Positions 1-7,639 of a DNA stretch of 43,005 nucleotides are shown in pieces (position 1 is the first letter of the stretch; every line of letters starts with the position of its first letter). Below the pieces are notes generated by a model that did not search any database, was not told the DNA's origin, and saw only the letters and a program-made list of their open reading frames with translations. This DNA is from Chthonomonas calidirosea (GTDB taxonomy: Bacteria > Armatimonadota > Chthonomonadetes > Chthonomonadales > Chthonomonadaceae): positions 1-43,005 of the forward strand of contig CAMCUQ010000008.1 of NCBI GenBank assembly GCA_945878775.1, in the 5' to 3' direction. The translations under genes and the position numbers were made by a program.

Positions 1-71
1 CCGGGAAGAGGATTTGTTTGGCGACTTAACTCTACCTCAGAAGTTGCCTGATGTCGTAACACACTTTTTGT

Positions 72-1160
72 CTACATACTTTTACCGGAAACTAAAGGTG
101 GAGAGGAAAGGGCGTACTGTTCAATCGCGTCGGGAGGAATCCAAGCGAGATCACGCCCTGCAACGGGGTTTAGTTGTAGCTGAGTATGAACAGGTGAGGC
201 GAGATATCCATAGAGCGTGATCTTGTGGTGGGTAACGGCGTGCTTCACTTTCCCCACTCTGATGCCAACCTCTAAAGGTAAGCCCACTGTCTCTCTACCT
301 GCCCGTTTCGCCGCCTCTTCTGGTGATTCGCCTGCGGTACAGGTCACGCGTGGAAACTCCCACAGTCCTCCCCACAGCCCCTCTAGGGGTCTCTGCAGAA
401 GTAGAAATTCTCCTTTGAAGTTTCGAATGAGGGCAGCACTATGGATAAGGCTAATGGTAGCGCGTCCTGCGGGTATTTCTGGAAGCACCGTTGGATCGGG
501 GAGATGCCCCGCAACACACTCGGAGTAGAGAGGGCAACGGGCGCATTGTGGCTCGGCGGGAGAACAAACAAGTGCTCCCAACTCCATCAGGCTTTGGTTG
601 AAGTCACCGGGGTTCTGTTGGGGAACCATGCGCTCTGCTAGCCCCCAGAGGAGAGCTTGATTCGCTTGTGATTTTGGGTCGCCAGAGAGACCAAAAAGCC
701 GGCTCAAGACCCGAATGACATTGGCATCAACAAGGGGACGAGGAAGCCCGTATGCGATGGAGAGTATCGCGCCTGAGGTATAACGTCCGATGCCCGGCAG
801 TGTCTCAATCATTTCAGGAGTATTGGGAACAATACCGTGGTGTTCGTTGGTGACGATTTGTGCCGCTCTGTGGAGATTTCTGGCACGTGCATAGTAGCCC
901 AATCCTGCCCAGTACTTCAAAACCTCGTCGATAGGGGTGCTTGCGAGAGCCTCTACGGTCGGAAACCGCTCCATAAATCGGAGGTAGAATGGAATGACGG
1001 TTGCAACTTGAGTCTGCTGAAGCATGATCTCAGACACCCAAACGCCGTAGGGCGTCGCTCCACGCCACGGCATATCCCTTTTATGCTCCCCAAACCAATG
1101 TAAGAGACTTCGCGCCATCTGTTCGGCACGAATGGGAGAGAGGAGGGCATCAGGAGACAC
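72..1160 (-). CDS. mutY: A/G-specific adenine DNA glycosylase MutY
   Basis: Removes adenine mispaired with 8-oxoguanine in base-excision repair. The 362-aa protein has the HhH-GPD core in the N-terminal 220 residues, with the catalytic-glutamate segment EIMLQQTQVATVIP, the helix-hairpin-helix loop LPGIGRYTSG, and the conserved Asp in VDANVIRVLSRLFG. The 4Fe-4S cluster ligands follow as C-x6-C-x2-C-x5-C. A NUDIX-like C-terminal domain, used by MutY to read 8-oxoG, starts near residue 235. The start is GTG, with GGAG 9 nt upstream that overlaps the stop codon of the preceding oxidoreductase gene. The two genes are 5 nt apart, so they are probably cotranscribed. Length and motifs are normal for the family. 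Confidence 0.96.
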   Translation of the reverse strand: MSPDALLSPIRAEQMARSLLHWFGEHKRDMPWRGATPYGVWVSEIMLQQTQVATVIPFYLRFMERFPTVEALASTPIDEVLKYWAGLGYYARARNLHRAAQIVTNEHHGIVPNTPEMIETLPGIGRYTSGAILSIAYGLPRPLVDANVIRVLSRLFGLSGDPKSQANQALLWGLAERMVPQQNPGDFNQSLMELGALVCSPAEPQCARCPLYSECVAGHLPDPTVLPEIPAGRATISLIHSAALIRNFKGEFLLLQRPLEGLWGGLWEFPRVTCTAGESPEEAAKRAGRETVGLPLEVGIRVGKVKHAVTHHKITLYGYLASPVHTQLQLNPVAGRDLAWIPPDAIEQYALSSPPLVSGKSM

Positions 1161-1165
1161 GTTCT

Positions 1166-2743
1166 TTACTCCGCCTCTGCCAAAACTGTTTGCGCCGCGT
1201 TATAGCCCGGCGCACCGTAGACACAACCACCGGGATGCGCTCCAGAACCACAAAGATAGAGTCCGTGGATAGGGGTTTTTGCGCCAGAGAAACCCGCTCC
1301 GGGGCGTGCGTTCCAGAGGTGAGGCGGGAGAAGATCGCCATGGAAGATATGTCCGCCCGTCAGCCCAAAACGCGCCTCAAGATCGCGTGGAGTCAAGACC
1401 TGGCGATGGAGAATAGAGGCGGGTACATTGGGGGCATATCGTCCCACTATCTCGATGACCCTGTCTGCAAACCGCTCCCGTTCTGTGTCCAGATCGAGTC
1501 CGGGGGCAAGATTATAGGGGAAATACTGGACAAACAGCGAGAGAATATGCTTGCCTTCGGGCGTCAAGCTCCTATCAGTGGCGGTCTGAAGATAGACCTC
1601 GATCATGGGTTCTGTGGAAGGGTAGCCCCGTTTAGCCTCTTCCCAAGCCCGCTCCAGATACTCCATATCGGGGCAGAGGTGCACTGTTCCGAGATGCTCG
1701 GCTCCCACTGTTTGCCTGTCGGCACGAGGGGGAAGGCAAGTAAACTGCGGTAACTCGGAGACGGCGAGGTTGATCTTTGCCGAGGCTCCCCCTTTCTCCA
1801 CCAAGTCGCGCCAAAGCCCCGGCGTGTTTGTGACAGGAGAAGCGTCCCCTAAGAGGGTAACAAAAGTACGATAGGGGTCTGCATTTGAGAGGACAACCGG
1901 AGCCTCAATGCGCTCTCCTCCTTCGAGAAGTACGCCCACACATCGCCCCTCCTCCACGAGAATACGCTCCACCGTCGCCCCTGTGCGAATAACTCCACCA
2001 TGCTCTTGAACGAACTCCGCCAGCCCCTGTGTAATCTGTCCCATGCCTCCACGCACATAGCCCCACGAGCCTCGTGAACCGAGTACTCTACCGAGGTAGT
2101 GGTGTACTAGCACATAGGCGGTTCCCGGAGACGAGACCCCGCCATAGGTTCCGATCAAGCCGTCGGTGGAAAGCACCGCTTTCAGGCGTTCATTTTGAAA
2201 GCGTCGGTCTAGGAGAGCGCGAACACTGCCCACAATAAACTCCTCGTAGAGAGGCAGAATACCTTCCGCGTCAAACTTGGCTTGTAATTCGGCAGGGCTA
2301 GGGGGGGTGTTCTGCTGCATGACGCCATCGAGGAGCGTTGCCACCCGCTCAACATCATTTTCAAAGGTGAAATAGGCTTCTACATCTTGAGGAGTGTCGG
2401 CGCAAAACCGCTCCAAAGCGACACGCATACGCGCCTCATCGGGATAGAAGAAGAGGTGGTTACCGTCCAAAAAGGGGGTGAAGCCGGAGGTCTCTCGGCG
2501 GTAGACTTCAAAGCCGTGCTGTCGCAGTTCAAGGTCTTCAATGATCTCTGGCAGGAGAAGGCTACAGAGGTAGGCTCCCACAGAGACCCGATACCCCTCC
2601 CAAACGCTTTCGGTGACGCAGGCTCCTCCGACAATATCACGACGCTCCAAAACAAGCACACGCTTGCCTGCCTTTGTCAAATAGCCTGCGGAAATCAGCC
2701 CATTGTGTCCAGAACCGATGATGATAGCATCCCAAGTCGACAT
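1166..2743 (-). CDS. Phytoene-desaturase-like FAD-dependent oxidoreductase
   Basis: A 525-aa flavoprotein of the phytoene dehydrogenase/amine oxidase superfamily, closest in style to the CrtI/PYROXD2 group. A Rossmann dinucleotide-binding motif lies at the very N-terminus (IIIGSGHNGLISAGYL), followed by the ERR..VGGAC segment typical of this family. The C-terminus has the second FAD-contacting stretch (GLYLCGSGAHPGG..GAPGYNAA). No carotenoid biosynthesis gene lies nearby, so carotenoid substrate is not implied and the real substrate is unknown. There is no convincing Shine-Dalgarno before the ATG. It lies between the glcD-like gene and mutY, but the terminator after glcD suggests its own promoter in the 136-nt gap. 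Confidence 0.9.
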   Translation of the reverse strand: MSTWDAIIIGSGHNGLISAGYLTKAGKRVLVLERRDIVGGACVTESVWEGYRVSVGAYLCSLLLPEIIEDLELRQHGFEVYRRETSGFTPFLDGNHLFFYPDEARMRVALERFCADTPQDVEAYFTFENDVERVATLLDGVMQQNTPPSPAELQAKFDAEGILPLYEEFIVGSVRALLDRRFQNERLKAVLSTDGLIGTYGGVSSPGTAYVLVHHYLGRVLGSRGSWGYVRGGMGQITQGLAEFVQEHGGVIRTGATVERILVEEGRCVGVLLEGGERIEAPVVLSNADPYRTFVTLLGDASPVTNTPGLWRDLVEKGGASAKINLAVSELPQFTCLPPRADRQTVGAEHLGTVHLCPDMEYLERAWEEAKRGYPSTEPMIEVYLQTATDRSLTPEGKHILSLFVQYFPYNLAPGLDLDTERERFADRVIEIVGRYAPNVPASILHRQVLTPRDLEARFGLTGGHIFHGDLLPPHLWNARPGAGFSGAKTPIHGLYLCGSGAHPGGCVYGAPGYNAAQTVLAEAE

Positions 2744-2810
2744 TTCTGTTTGTGCCCCTTTGTGGCTTTGCGTTTTGCGAGTGGAAATATTATCTCACAA
2801 ATTGGGGTAA

Positions 2811-2831
2811 GCAGAGAAAAGGGTTCTCTGC
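2811..2831. repeat. Hairpin between glcD-like gene and oxidoreductase gene
   Basis: A perfect 8-bp inverted repeat (GCAGAGAA / TTCTCTGC, 5-nt loop) in the 136-nt gap. There is no T-run on either side, so it is not an evident intrinsic terminator. It may be a leader structure of the downstream minus-strand gene. Confidence 0.4.
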
Positions 2832-2860
2832 TCAAAGTGCAGATTAAAGAGGGGAGAGCG

Positions 2861-2896
2861 AAAAAGAGAGAGGGGCGGGTTAAACCGCCGCCCCTC
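2861..2896 (-). terminator. Rho-independent terminator of the glcD-like gene
   Basis: On the minus strand a 9-bp GC-rich stem (GAGGGGCGG paired with CCGCCCCTC, arms 2888-2896 and 2870-2878) encloses the TAA stop codon of the glcD-like gene in its loop. It is followed within 4 nt by a run of five T (2865-2861). This is a textbook intrinsic terminator that begins inside the coding sequence. Confidence 0.85.
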
Positions 2897-4361
2897 GTGC
2901 CGCTTGCACCATACGAGGCGCGTGTTCCGTCTCCCAACAACGCTTTGCGGAGGGGAATATCTTGCCGGGGTTGCAGAGTTCATTCTTATTGAAAACGTGC
3001 TTGATCTGCTCCATGAGGGCGAGATCAGCCTCTGTAAACTGCCAACCCATCGCCTCCATCTTCTCAAGACCAATACCGTGTTCCCCTGTGATAGAGCCTC
3101 CGACATCCACGCAGAGCTTGAGAATCTCATGCCCCGCGTCGATAACGCGCTTTACTTGCTCGGCATCCCGCTCATCGAACATCAGATTTGGGTGTAGGTT
3201 GCCGTCCCCCGCATGGAAGACATTGCCCACCTCCAAGCCGTAGCGCGTGGCAATAGCACGAACTTCTCGCAGCACCTCCGGCAGTTTGGTGCGAGGAATA
3301 ACCCCATCATGCGTCACCATCGACATACCAAGTTTGCCCAATGCCCCAAACGCCTGTTTGCGTGCCTTCCAGAGCAGGGCGCGTTCAAGCTCTGTGCTGG
3401 CACTCCGAACCTCTCGCGCTCCATTCTTCATGGCGATAGCAGTGGCACGCTCCGCTTCCTCATCCAAGCCCACTTCTAAGCCATCTACTTCAATAATCAG
3501 CACCGCTTCCGCATCCAAGGGAAAGCCCAAATGAAAAGCCTCCTCAACCGCCTTAATAATGAAAGTATCGACCATCTCTAGCGCCGCAGGGAGAATCCCT
3601 GCCGCAATAATATCGGAGACGGTTTGAGTGGCTTGGTCTACTGTCTCAAAAACGCCGAGGAGTGTTCGGACGGACTGGGGGAGGGGAGTGAGGCGTGTGA
3701 TGACCTCGGTAACAATGCCCATTGTACCCTCTGCACCCACGATCAAGCCGACGAGATCGAACCCTGTGGGGTCTTCCACCTTGCCCCCCAAGTGGACGAT
3801 ATCCCCCTCCGGCAAAACCAGAGTCACTCCCGTGATATGGTTCGTCGTGACCCCATATTTCAGTGTATGAGGACCCCCAGAGTTCTCTGCCACATTTCCA
3901 CCAACAGTGCAGGCTCCCTGGCTGGAGGGGTCTGGGGCATAATGCAAGCCATCAGCCTTCACCGCTTTTGTGAGATAGACGTTCACCGTTCCCGCCTGTG
4001 ATGTGAGGCGTCTATTGGGAATGTCTACCTCTAGGATACGGTTCATGCGCGTGGTCGCAATAATCAGCCCTCCCACCACTGCCGTTGCTCCGCCGGAAAG
4101 CCCTGTCCCTGCCCCTCTAGGAATGAAGGGGACTTGAAGCCGATTGCAGAGTTTGACGATTTGGGAGACTTGCTCGGTTGTTTTTGGCAGAACGACGGCA
4201 TCGGGATAGTGTTTTTCAGGAGCATAAGCGTCACAATCGTAAGCACGGAGTTCTGCCTCACTGGTCAAGACGTCATCGCGACCAACAATGGCGACAAGCT
4301 CTCGCTCCAATTCGACAAACATCGGAGGTTTGGGTGGGCGTTGTACGGAGGTTGTGGACAT
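2880..4361 (-). CDS. glcD: FAD-linked oxidase, glycolate/D-lactate oxidase subunit GlcD type
   Basis: Oxidises a 2-hydroxy acid (glycolate or D-lactate in known members) with FAD. The 493-aa protein has the FAD_binding_4 (PCMH) domain at about 50-230, with PRGAGTGLSGG at 81-91 and the GNVAENSGG loop. A C-terminal FAD-oxidase domain carries HAGDGNLHPN and GEHGIG, the His-rich active-site elements of the GlcD/DLD family. I chose the ATG at 4361 because AAAGAGAA lies at a workable distance. An alternative ATG at 4388 overlaps the upstream stop codon (TAATG) and would add nine residues by translational coupling. The partners glcE and glcF are absent, so it may act alone or with an unlinked Fe-S subunit. 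Confidence 0.92.
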   Translation of the reverse strand: MSTTSVQRPPKPPMFVELERELVAIVGRDDVLTSEAELRAYDCDAYAPEKHYPDAVVLPKTTEQVSQIVKLCNRLQVPFIPRGAGTGLSGGATAVVGGLIIATTRMNRILEVDIPNRRLTSQAGTVNVYLTKAVKADGLHYAPDPSSQGACTVGGNVAENSGGPHTLKYGVTTNHITGVTLVLPEGDIVHLGGKVEDPTGFDLVGLIVGAEGTMGIVTEVITRLTPLPQSVRTLLGVFETVDQATQTVSDIIAAGILPAALEMVDTFIIKAVEEAFHLGFPLDAEAVLIIEVDGLEVGLDEEAERATAIAMKNGAREVRSASTELERALLWKARKQAFGALGKLGMSMVTHDGVIPRTKLPEVLREVRAIATRYGLEVGNVFHAGDGNLHPNLMFDERDAEQVKRVIDAGHEILKLCVDVGGSITGEHGIGLEKMEAMGWQFTEADLALMEQIKHVFNKNELCNPGKIFPSAKRCWETEHAPRMVQAARGAAV

Positions 4362-4387
4362 CCTAGGGTTCTCTTTCTTGTGCGGCA

Positions 4388-4945
4388 TTAAGATTTTCGA
4401 CGACGTCTTGGGCGCGTGGTGGGTGTCACCGACTCTTCTGGCATGGTGGCTCTCCGGGTTGTCCCCATACTTTGAGGGAGAGCAAGCCAAACGGTGATGC
4501 TCAGAATCAAGAGCAGAATGGCTCCCTGCGCGAGGGCAAGAGTGGAGTAGGCTCCCCCTAAACTGCTCACGTTTGCTAACTCTCCAACCCGCTTGCTCGT
4601 GTTCATGTTTGGCAAAATGTTCCGAAAGCACATCTCGCCAAGAAGGAGGGCTACAAAGGTACAGAGCTGCCGAACTGCATCCAGAATATAGAGGCTCTTT
4701 TGCTTTTGGTAACGGCGGCGAAGCAAAAATTGCGCCACCACCATTGTCACGCCACATATCTCCATCCAGAGAGTGAAGCCAGAAAGGAGGGTACGGTAGA
4801 CCTTCTGTGCGTCTGCCTCTGCCAAGAGCGTAGTTTGGAAGAGCGTAGGCGCAACCAAAAAGCCAAGAACAACCATGCCTCCCAACCAAAGCACGATGGC
4901 AAGGTGATGGACAATATCTAAAATGCCGACTAACGTCTTTTTCAT
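4388..4945 (-). CDS. DUF4149-like integral membrane protein
   Basis: A 185-aa protein with about four membrane helices (roughly 8-30, 53-75, 83-105 and 140-162). The pattern of a helix with H-H-x5-W-x-G-G near the N-terminus, and a C-rich/F-R-N segment after helix 3, matches DUF4149/CopD-like small membrane proteins. The tail is basic (RPRRRRKS). The function is unknown. It is the first gene of the minus-strand run towards glcD and touches it by a TAATG overlap with the alternative glcD start. Its start follows a strong promoter so closely that the mRNA is almost leaderless. Longer readings upstream run through that promoter and were dropped. Confidence 0.75.
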   Translation of the reverse strand: MKKTLVGILDIVHHLAIVLWLGGMVVLGFLVAPTLFQTTLLAEADAQKVYRTLLSGFTLWMEICGVTMVVAQFLLRRRYQKQKSLYILDAVRQLCTFVALLLGEMCFRNILPNMNTSKRVGELANVSSLGGAYSTLALAQGAILLLILSITVWLALPQSMGTTRRATMPEESVTPTTRPRRRRKS

Positions 4946-4956
4946 AATTAAAATGC

Positions 4957-4985
4957 AGTATAACATACCCTGCTGAGATAGGCAA
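4957..4985 (-). promoter_or_regulatory. Sigma70-type promoter, near-leaderless transcript
   Basis: Minus-strand -35 TTGCCT (4985-4980), 17-bp spacer, and an extended -10 TGT-TATACT (hexamer 4962-4957). The predicted start is about 4-6 nt before the ATG at 4945. No Shine-Dalgarno fits in that leader, so leaderless or near-leaderless translation is inferred. Confidence 0.65.
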
Positions 4986-5037
4986 TACGAGAAGGAATTT
5001 TTGAAACCTTGTCGAATAACTAAAATAGAATGCAACC

Positions 5038-5065
5038 TAGGGGCAGGAACATTATCCTGCCCCAC
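5038..5065. repeat. TAGGGGCA...TGCCC hairpin repeat, copy 1
   Basis: A 9-bp perfect inverted repeat (arms 5040-5048 and 5055-5063, 6-nt loop) between divergent genes. The whole unit, CTAGGGGCA ... TGCCCCAC, aligns with the two copies at 7333-7398. That marks it as a dispersed palindromic repeat and not a gene-specific terminator. Confidence 0.6.
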
Positions 5066-5103
5066 TCTCCTGCAATACAGGTAGAGGAGGAGTGAACCAA
5101 AAC

Positions 5104-6138
5104 ATGAGCATGAAAGCTTTTGAACTACGTAACCCACTGACTCTCAAAGAGGCACTTGGCTATCTTGACCCAAGCGATGTACATAAAGATCGAATCCGTA
5201 TCATGGCAGGCGGACAAGACCTTCTGACAGAGATGAAAGAACATATTGTTGAGCCAGAGATCGTGGTCAATATCAAGAACTTGCCCGGTATGACAGGGAT
5301 ACACTATGATCGTAATACGGGAATCAAGATCGGAGCCTTGACCAAGATCGCCGACCTATCGACTGACAAGACGATCCGTCAATTTGCTCCTGCGCTTGCT
5401 ATTGCCGCAGAGAGTATTGCCTCCACTCAGATCAGGAATATGGGGACACTGGGAGGAAACCTTTGCCAGCGCCCGCGCTGTTGGTACTACCGCAACGAGC
5501 ATCTCATCTGTCTGAAAAAAGGGGGCAAGAACTGCCTTGCCGCAAGTGGAGAGAACAAGTATAACGCCATCTTGGGCGGGGGACCCTCGTTTATTGTTCA
5601 CCCGTCCGACACAGCGACGGCTCTTGTTGCACTGGATGCACGGATTACAATAGCGGGAGCAAACGGCACTCGCACCATTCCTATCAAGCAGTTCTTCTCT
5701 CTACCCAACGTCGATGTGCGTCGTGAGAACGTCTTGAAGCCGAATGAGATCGTAACCGAGATCACCATTCCAAACGCCTCTCGAAACACGAGAAGCGTCT
5801 ATTTCAAGTTCCGAGAGCAGGTCTCAATGGACTGGGCGATGTCGGCAGTGGCTGTCGCACTCGAATATACAGGGGGCAAAGTGGTCGAGTGTCGCATCGT
5901 ACTTGGTGGCGTAGCTCCCATTCCTTGGCATGTGCCGGATGCCGAAGCACTGCTTAAGGGCAAGGCTCCCACGCTAGAGACGATCCAAGCCGTTGCCGAG
6001 AAAGCATTGGATGGCTCCATTTCGCTCAATCAGAACGGCTATAAAGTTGCGCTCACAAAAGCACTAGTGCGCCGTGCTGTCCAATATCTTGTAGCAACGC
6101 CCACACCACCCGCTTTCCGCGATGTCAACCGAATGTAA
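5104..6138 (+). CDS. Xanthine dehydrogenase family FAD-binding subunit with Fe-S cysteines (YagS/CoxM type)
   Basis: The medium FAD subunit of molybdenum hydroxylases, which passes electrons from the molybdenum and 2Fe-2S subunits to an acceptor. It has 344 residues. The FAD motif AGGQDLL is at 35-41 and the QIRNMGTLGGNL loop at about 109-120. Cysteines 121, 126, 136 and 144 in the insert after that loop match the 4Fe-4S insert of the YagS/4-hydroxybenzoyl-CoA reductase beta group. The second FAD loop (NAILGGGPSFIVHPSD) and a CO_deh_flav_C domain follow. I chose ATG 5104, about 11 nt after GGAG; a GTG at 5092 sits on top of the Shine-Dalgarno. The large molybdopterin subunit and small 2Fe-2S subunit are missing from the window. 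Confidence 0.92.
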   Translation: MSMKAFELRNPLTLKEALGYLDPSDVHKDRIRIMAGGQDLLTEMKEHIVEPEIVVNIKNLPGMTGIHYDRNTGIKIGALTKIADLSTDKTIRQFAPALAIAAESIASTQIRNMGTLGGNLCQRPRCWYYRNEHLICLKKGGKNCLAASGENKYNAILGGGPSFIVHPSDTATALVALDARITIAGANGTRTIPIKQFFSLPNVDVRRENVLKPNEIVTEITIPNASRNTRSVYFKFREQVSMDWAMSAVAVALEYTGGKVVECRIVLGGVAPIPWHVPDAEALLKGKAPTLETIQAVAEKALDGSISLNQNGYKVALTKALVRRAVQYLVATPTPPAFRDVNRM

Positions 6139-6154
6139 GGAGAGGTCACCGACG

Positions 6155-6397
6155 ATGGCAAATAACCCTACTGAAATCACGATCATGCAGAGTCCCTTCT
6201 GTCGAGAACTTCGAAGCAAAAAATACTACTTTGTACAAGGAGTTCCCACCGAGGAATCGGACATTGTGGATGGAAGCAACCACTGCTGGTGTAGCATCAC
6301 CATGCAGGCAATTGGTCCCGACGCGCACCTAGCGCACGCCACCGAGTGTAAGCCTGACCGCGCCTGTTATCGTTCCCTCTTTGATGAGAACACATAA
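6155..6397 (+). CDS. Small five-cysteine protein linked to the FAD subunit
   Basis: An 80-aa protein whose ATG lies 9 nt after AGGAGAGG. The gap from the upstream stop is 16 nt, so it is cotranscribed. Cysteines lie at 16, 44, 46, 65 and 71, in the blocks SPFCRELRSKKYY, NHCWCSITMQAIGPD and C-x5-C-Y. The W-C..T..x-GPD...C...R-x-C-Y pattern resembles small proteins I recall beside XDH-type genes in other phyla, but I cannot verify that here. The spacing would suit a metal or Fe-S site. There is no signal peptide. The function is unknown; a maturation or electron-transfer partner of the FAD subunit is an inference from linkage. Confidence 0.75.
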   Translation: MANNPTEITIMQSPFCRELRSKKYYFVQGVPTEESDIVDGSNHCWCSITMQAIGPDAHLAHATECKPDRACYRSLFDENT

Positions 6398-6488
6398 AAA
6401 GGGGCAAAATGTCTTATGGAGTGCGGTACTTAGACTCGAAAGAGAGACAGTTATTGCTTTTTTCGCTCATGAACAAGCCCAAAACGTG

Positions 6489-6497
6489 TGATATACT
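6489..6497 (+). promoter_or_regulatory. Extended -10 promoter element
   Basis: TGA-TATACT, an extended -10 with a match at 5 of 6 hexamer positions. There is only a weak -35 (TGAACA, 6470-6475). It lies about 35 nt before the ATG at 6532, and supports that start for the next gene. Confidence 0.4.
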
Positions 6498-6531
6498 AGG
6501 TTTACTACTTGAAGCGAGAGGTTCTACTTTT

Positions 6532-6801
6532 ATGGGACACGTGAAGTTTAACAAAGAGCAGATAGCAACACGAGGCAGAGCCATCTATGAGCGGAACCTA
6601 CGTGCTACCATTGAGGCAGATAATTTCAATAAGTTTGTTATCATAGACATTGAAACTGGTGATTATGAGATAGATTCAGATGATTTTGCTGCTTCAGATA
6701 GAGCGCACCAAAAACATCCAGAGGGTGCGTTCTATGGAATGCGAATAGGACAACGCTCTAGTGGGACTATTGGCTCTTCTACAACGAGAGATGCCCTGTG
6801 A
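6532..6801 (+). CDS. Small conserved protein paired with a retropepsin-like protease
   Basis: An 89-aa protein when started at 6532. It has the core A-T-R-G-R-A-I-Y-E-R-N-L-R, then FVIIDIETGDYEID.D and AASDRAH, ending in FYGMRIGQRSS. This resembles the small partner proteins commonly encoded just before clan AA aspartic proteases, sometimes annotated as antitoxin-like; the role is not established. An in-frame ATG at 6409 with AAAAGGGG upstream would give 130 aa, but an extended -10 element lies inside that extra stretch and family length favours the shorter form. It overlaps the next gene by 4 nt (GTGA), so translation is coupled. Confidence 0.65.
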   Translation: MGHVKFNKEQIATRGRAIYERNLRATIEADNFNKFVIIDIETGDYEIDSDDFAASDRAHQKHPEGAFYGMRIGQRSSGTIGSSTTRDAL

Positions 6802-7166
6802 TTGTCGGGCAAGTCAATTCCCTCCACGAGGCAGTAATCCCCATTAAAGTTTATGATGCCAATGGAGAACTGATAGAGTGGGAGGCGACAATCGATACTG
6901 GCTTCTCAGGATATTTGACATTGCCTACTATAATCATAGAACAGCTACAACTGTTCTATGACCGAAGTGAGACGTATACGCTCGGCGATAACAACAACGT
7001 GGAATTTGATATTTATCGTGCAACCCTCTCATGGAACGGGCAAGATCGTCCCATTTTCGTCCTTTTAACAGAAAGCGCACCACTTATAGGTATGTCAAGT
7101 TTGCGTGGTTGCTCTCTTTTTATTGATGTGATTGATGGTGGCTCCGTACACATTACCTCCCGCTGA
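6798..7166 (+). CDS. Clan AA retropepsin-like aspartic protease
   Basis: A 122-aa single-domain protein with the hallmark active-site triad D33-T34-G35 in the motif IDTGFSGYLTLP. A beta-rich core and the C-terminal PLIGMSSLRGCSLFIDV segment follow, which is the usual second hydrophobic-Gly element of bacterial retropepsin-like proteins. It would work as a dimer, each subunit giving one catalytic Asp. The start is GTG inside the stop codon of the partner gene. Proteolysis is inferred from the motif; the natural substrate of this family in bacteria is unknown. Confidence 0.8.
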   Translation: MIVGQVNSLHEAVIPIKVYDANGELIEWEATIDTGFSGYLTLPTIIIEQLQLFYDRSETYTLGDNNNVEFDIYRATLSWNGQDRPIFVLLTESAPLIGMSSLRGCSLFIDVIDGGSVHITSR

Positions 7167-7175
7167 TGTTGTTTC

Positions 7176-7201
7176 GTTTAGCCCTTTTTAAGGGACTAAA
7201 C
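7176..7201 (+). terminator. Terminator-like hairpin after the protease gene
   Basis: GTTTAG-CCCTT / AAGGG-(A)-CTAAAC, an 11-bp stem with one bulged A and a 3-nt loop, starting 10 nt after the stop codon. There is no T-run after it, so termination is only presumed. Confidence 0.45.
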
Positions 7202-7332
7202 CGACAATCCATGTGAGTGGAGAGATACAGAGCAACCCTGCATATAAAGTGGGCGAGGCTACTGCTACAAATAACGCAGTGAGAAAATCTAAACCAGACT
7301 ATATTAGACCTCTTGCCTAAGTCACGTTTCTT

Positions 7333-7398
7333 GGGCAAACACGCAGGCTCGCCCCTACAAACCTATCGCGGCGTAGGGGCAAACACATAGGTTTGCCC
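7333..7398. repeat. Inverted pair of TAGGGGCA...TGCCC hairpin repeats, copies 2 and 3
   Basis: Two 26-bp units face each other: 7333-7358 on the minus strand and 7373-7398 on the plus strand, with 14 nt between. Each reads GTAGGGGC on the left and TTTGCCC on the right, and the two differ in the middle. Copy 3 can also fold on itself. Compare copy 1 at 5038-5065. Confidence 0.6.
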
Positions 7399-7561
7399 AC
7401 TTATGCAAGAAGTCTATTATACAGAGGGACAGCCCAATTTAGATTTTCTAGGAGCAAAACCCCCTTTTGGAGAGGCTAAATCGTGATTGTATCAATGCAA
7501 TCGGCGAGATTAGGCAGATTCTCGTATAAATATCAGGTAGGCTATATTACACTCTAAAGCA

Positions 7562-7567
7562 TATAAT
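7562..7567 (+). promoter_or_regulatory. Possible -10 box of the metallohydrolase gene
   Basis: A perfect TATAAT hexamer 72 nt before the TTG start, with no recognisable -35. The surroundings are AT-rich, so a chance match is possible. Confidence 0.3.
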
Positions 7568-7639
7568 AAACTACCTCATCATTTCATTTCAGATCGCTAA
7601 TCTTGGCGGTTTAGAGCAATCTCGCAAGGAGTTATCAAT

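Larger units (their letters stand above)
7202..7639. other. Long intergenic region
   Basis: About 440 bases with no credible gene. It holds an inverted pair of the TAGGGGCA...TGCCC repeat (7333-7398), AT-rich sequence, a TATAAT hexamer at 7562-7567, and the Shine-Dalgarno of the next gene. No tRNA-like or riboswitch-like structure was recognised. Confidence 0.5.

Noticed and set aside
2-220. Plus-strand reading frame open to the window edge, overlapping the end of mutY
   Set aside because: It would overlap mutY by almost 150 nt on the opposite strand; the residues resemble no family, and mutY has a complete C-terminus.
4362-4985. N-terminal extension of the GlcD-like protein to about 700 residues
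   Set aside because: The extra part runs antisense-free through the DUF4149-like gene in another frame, is low in family resemblance, and crosses its promoter.
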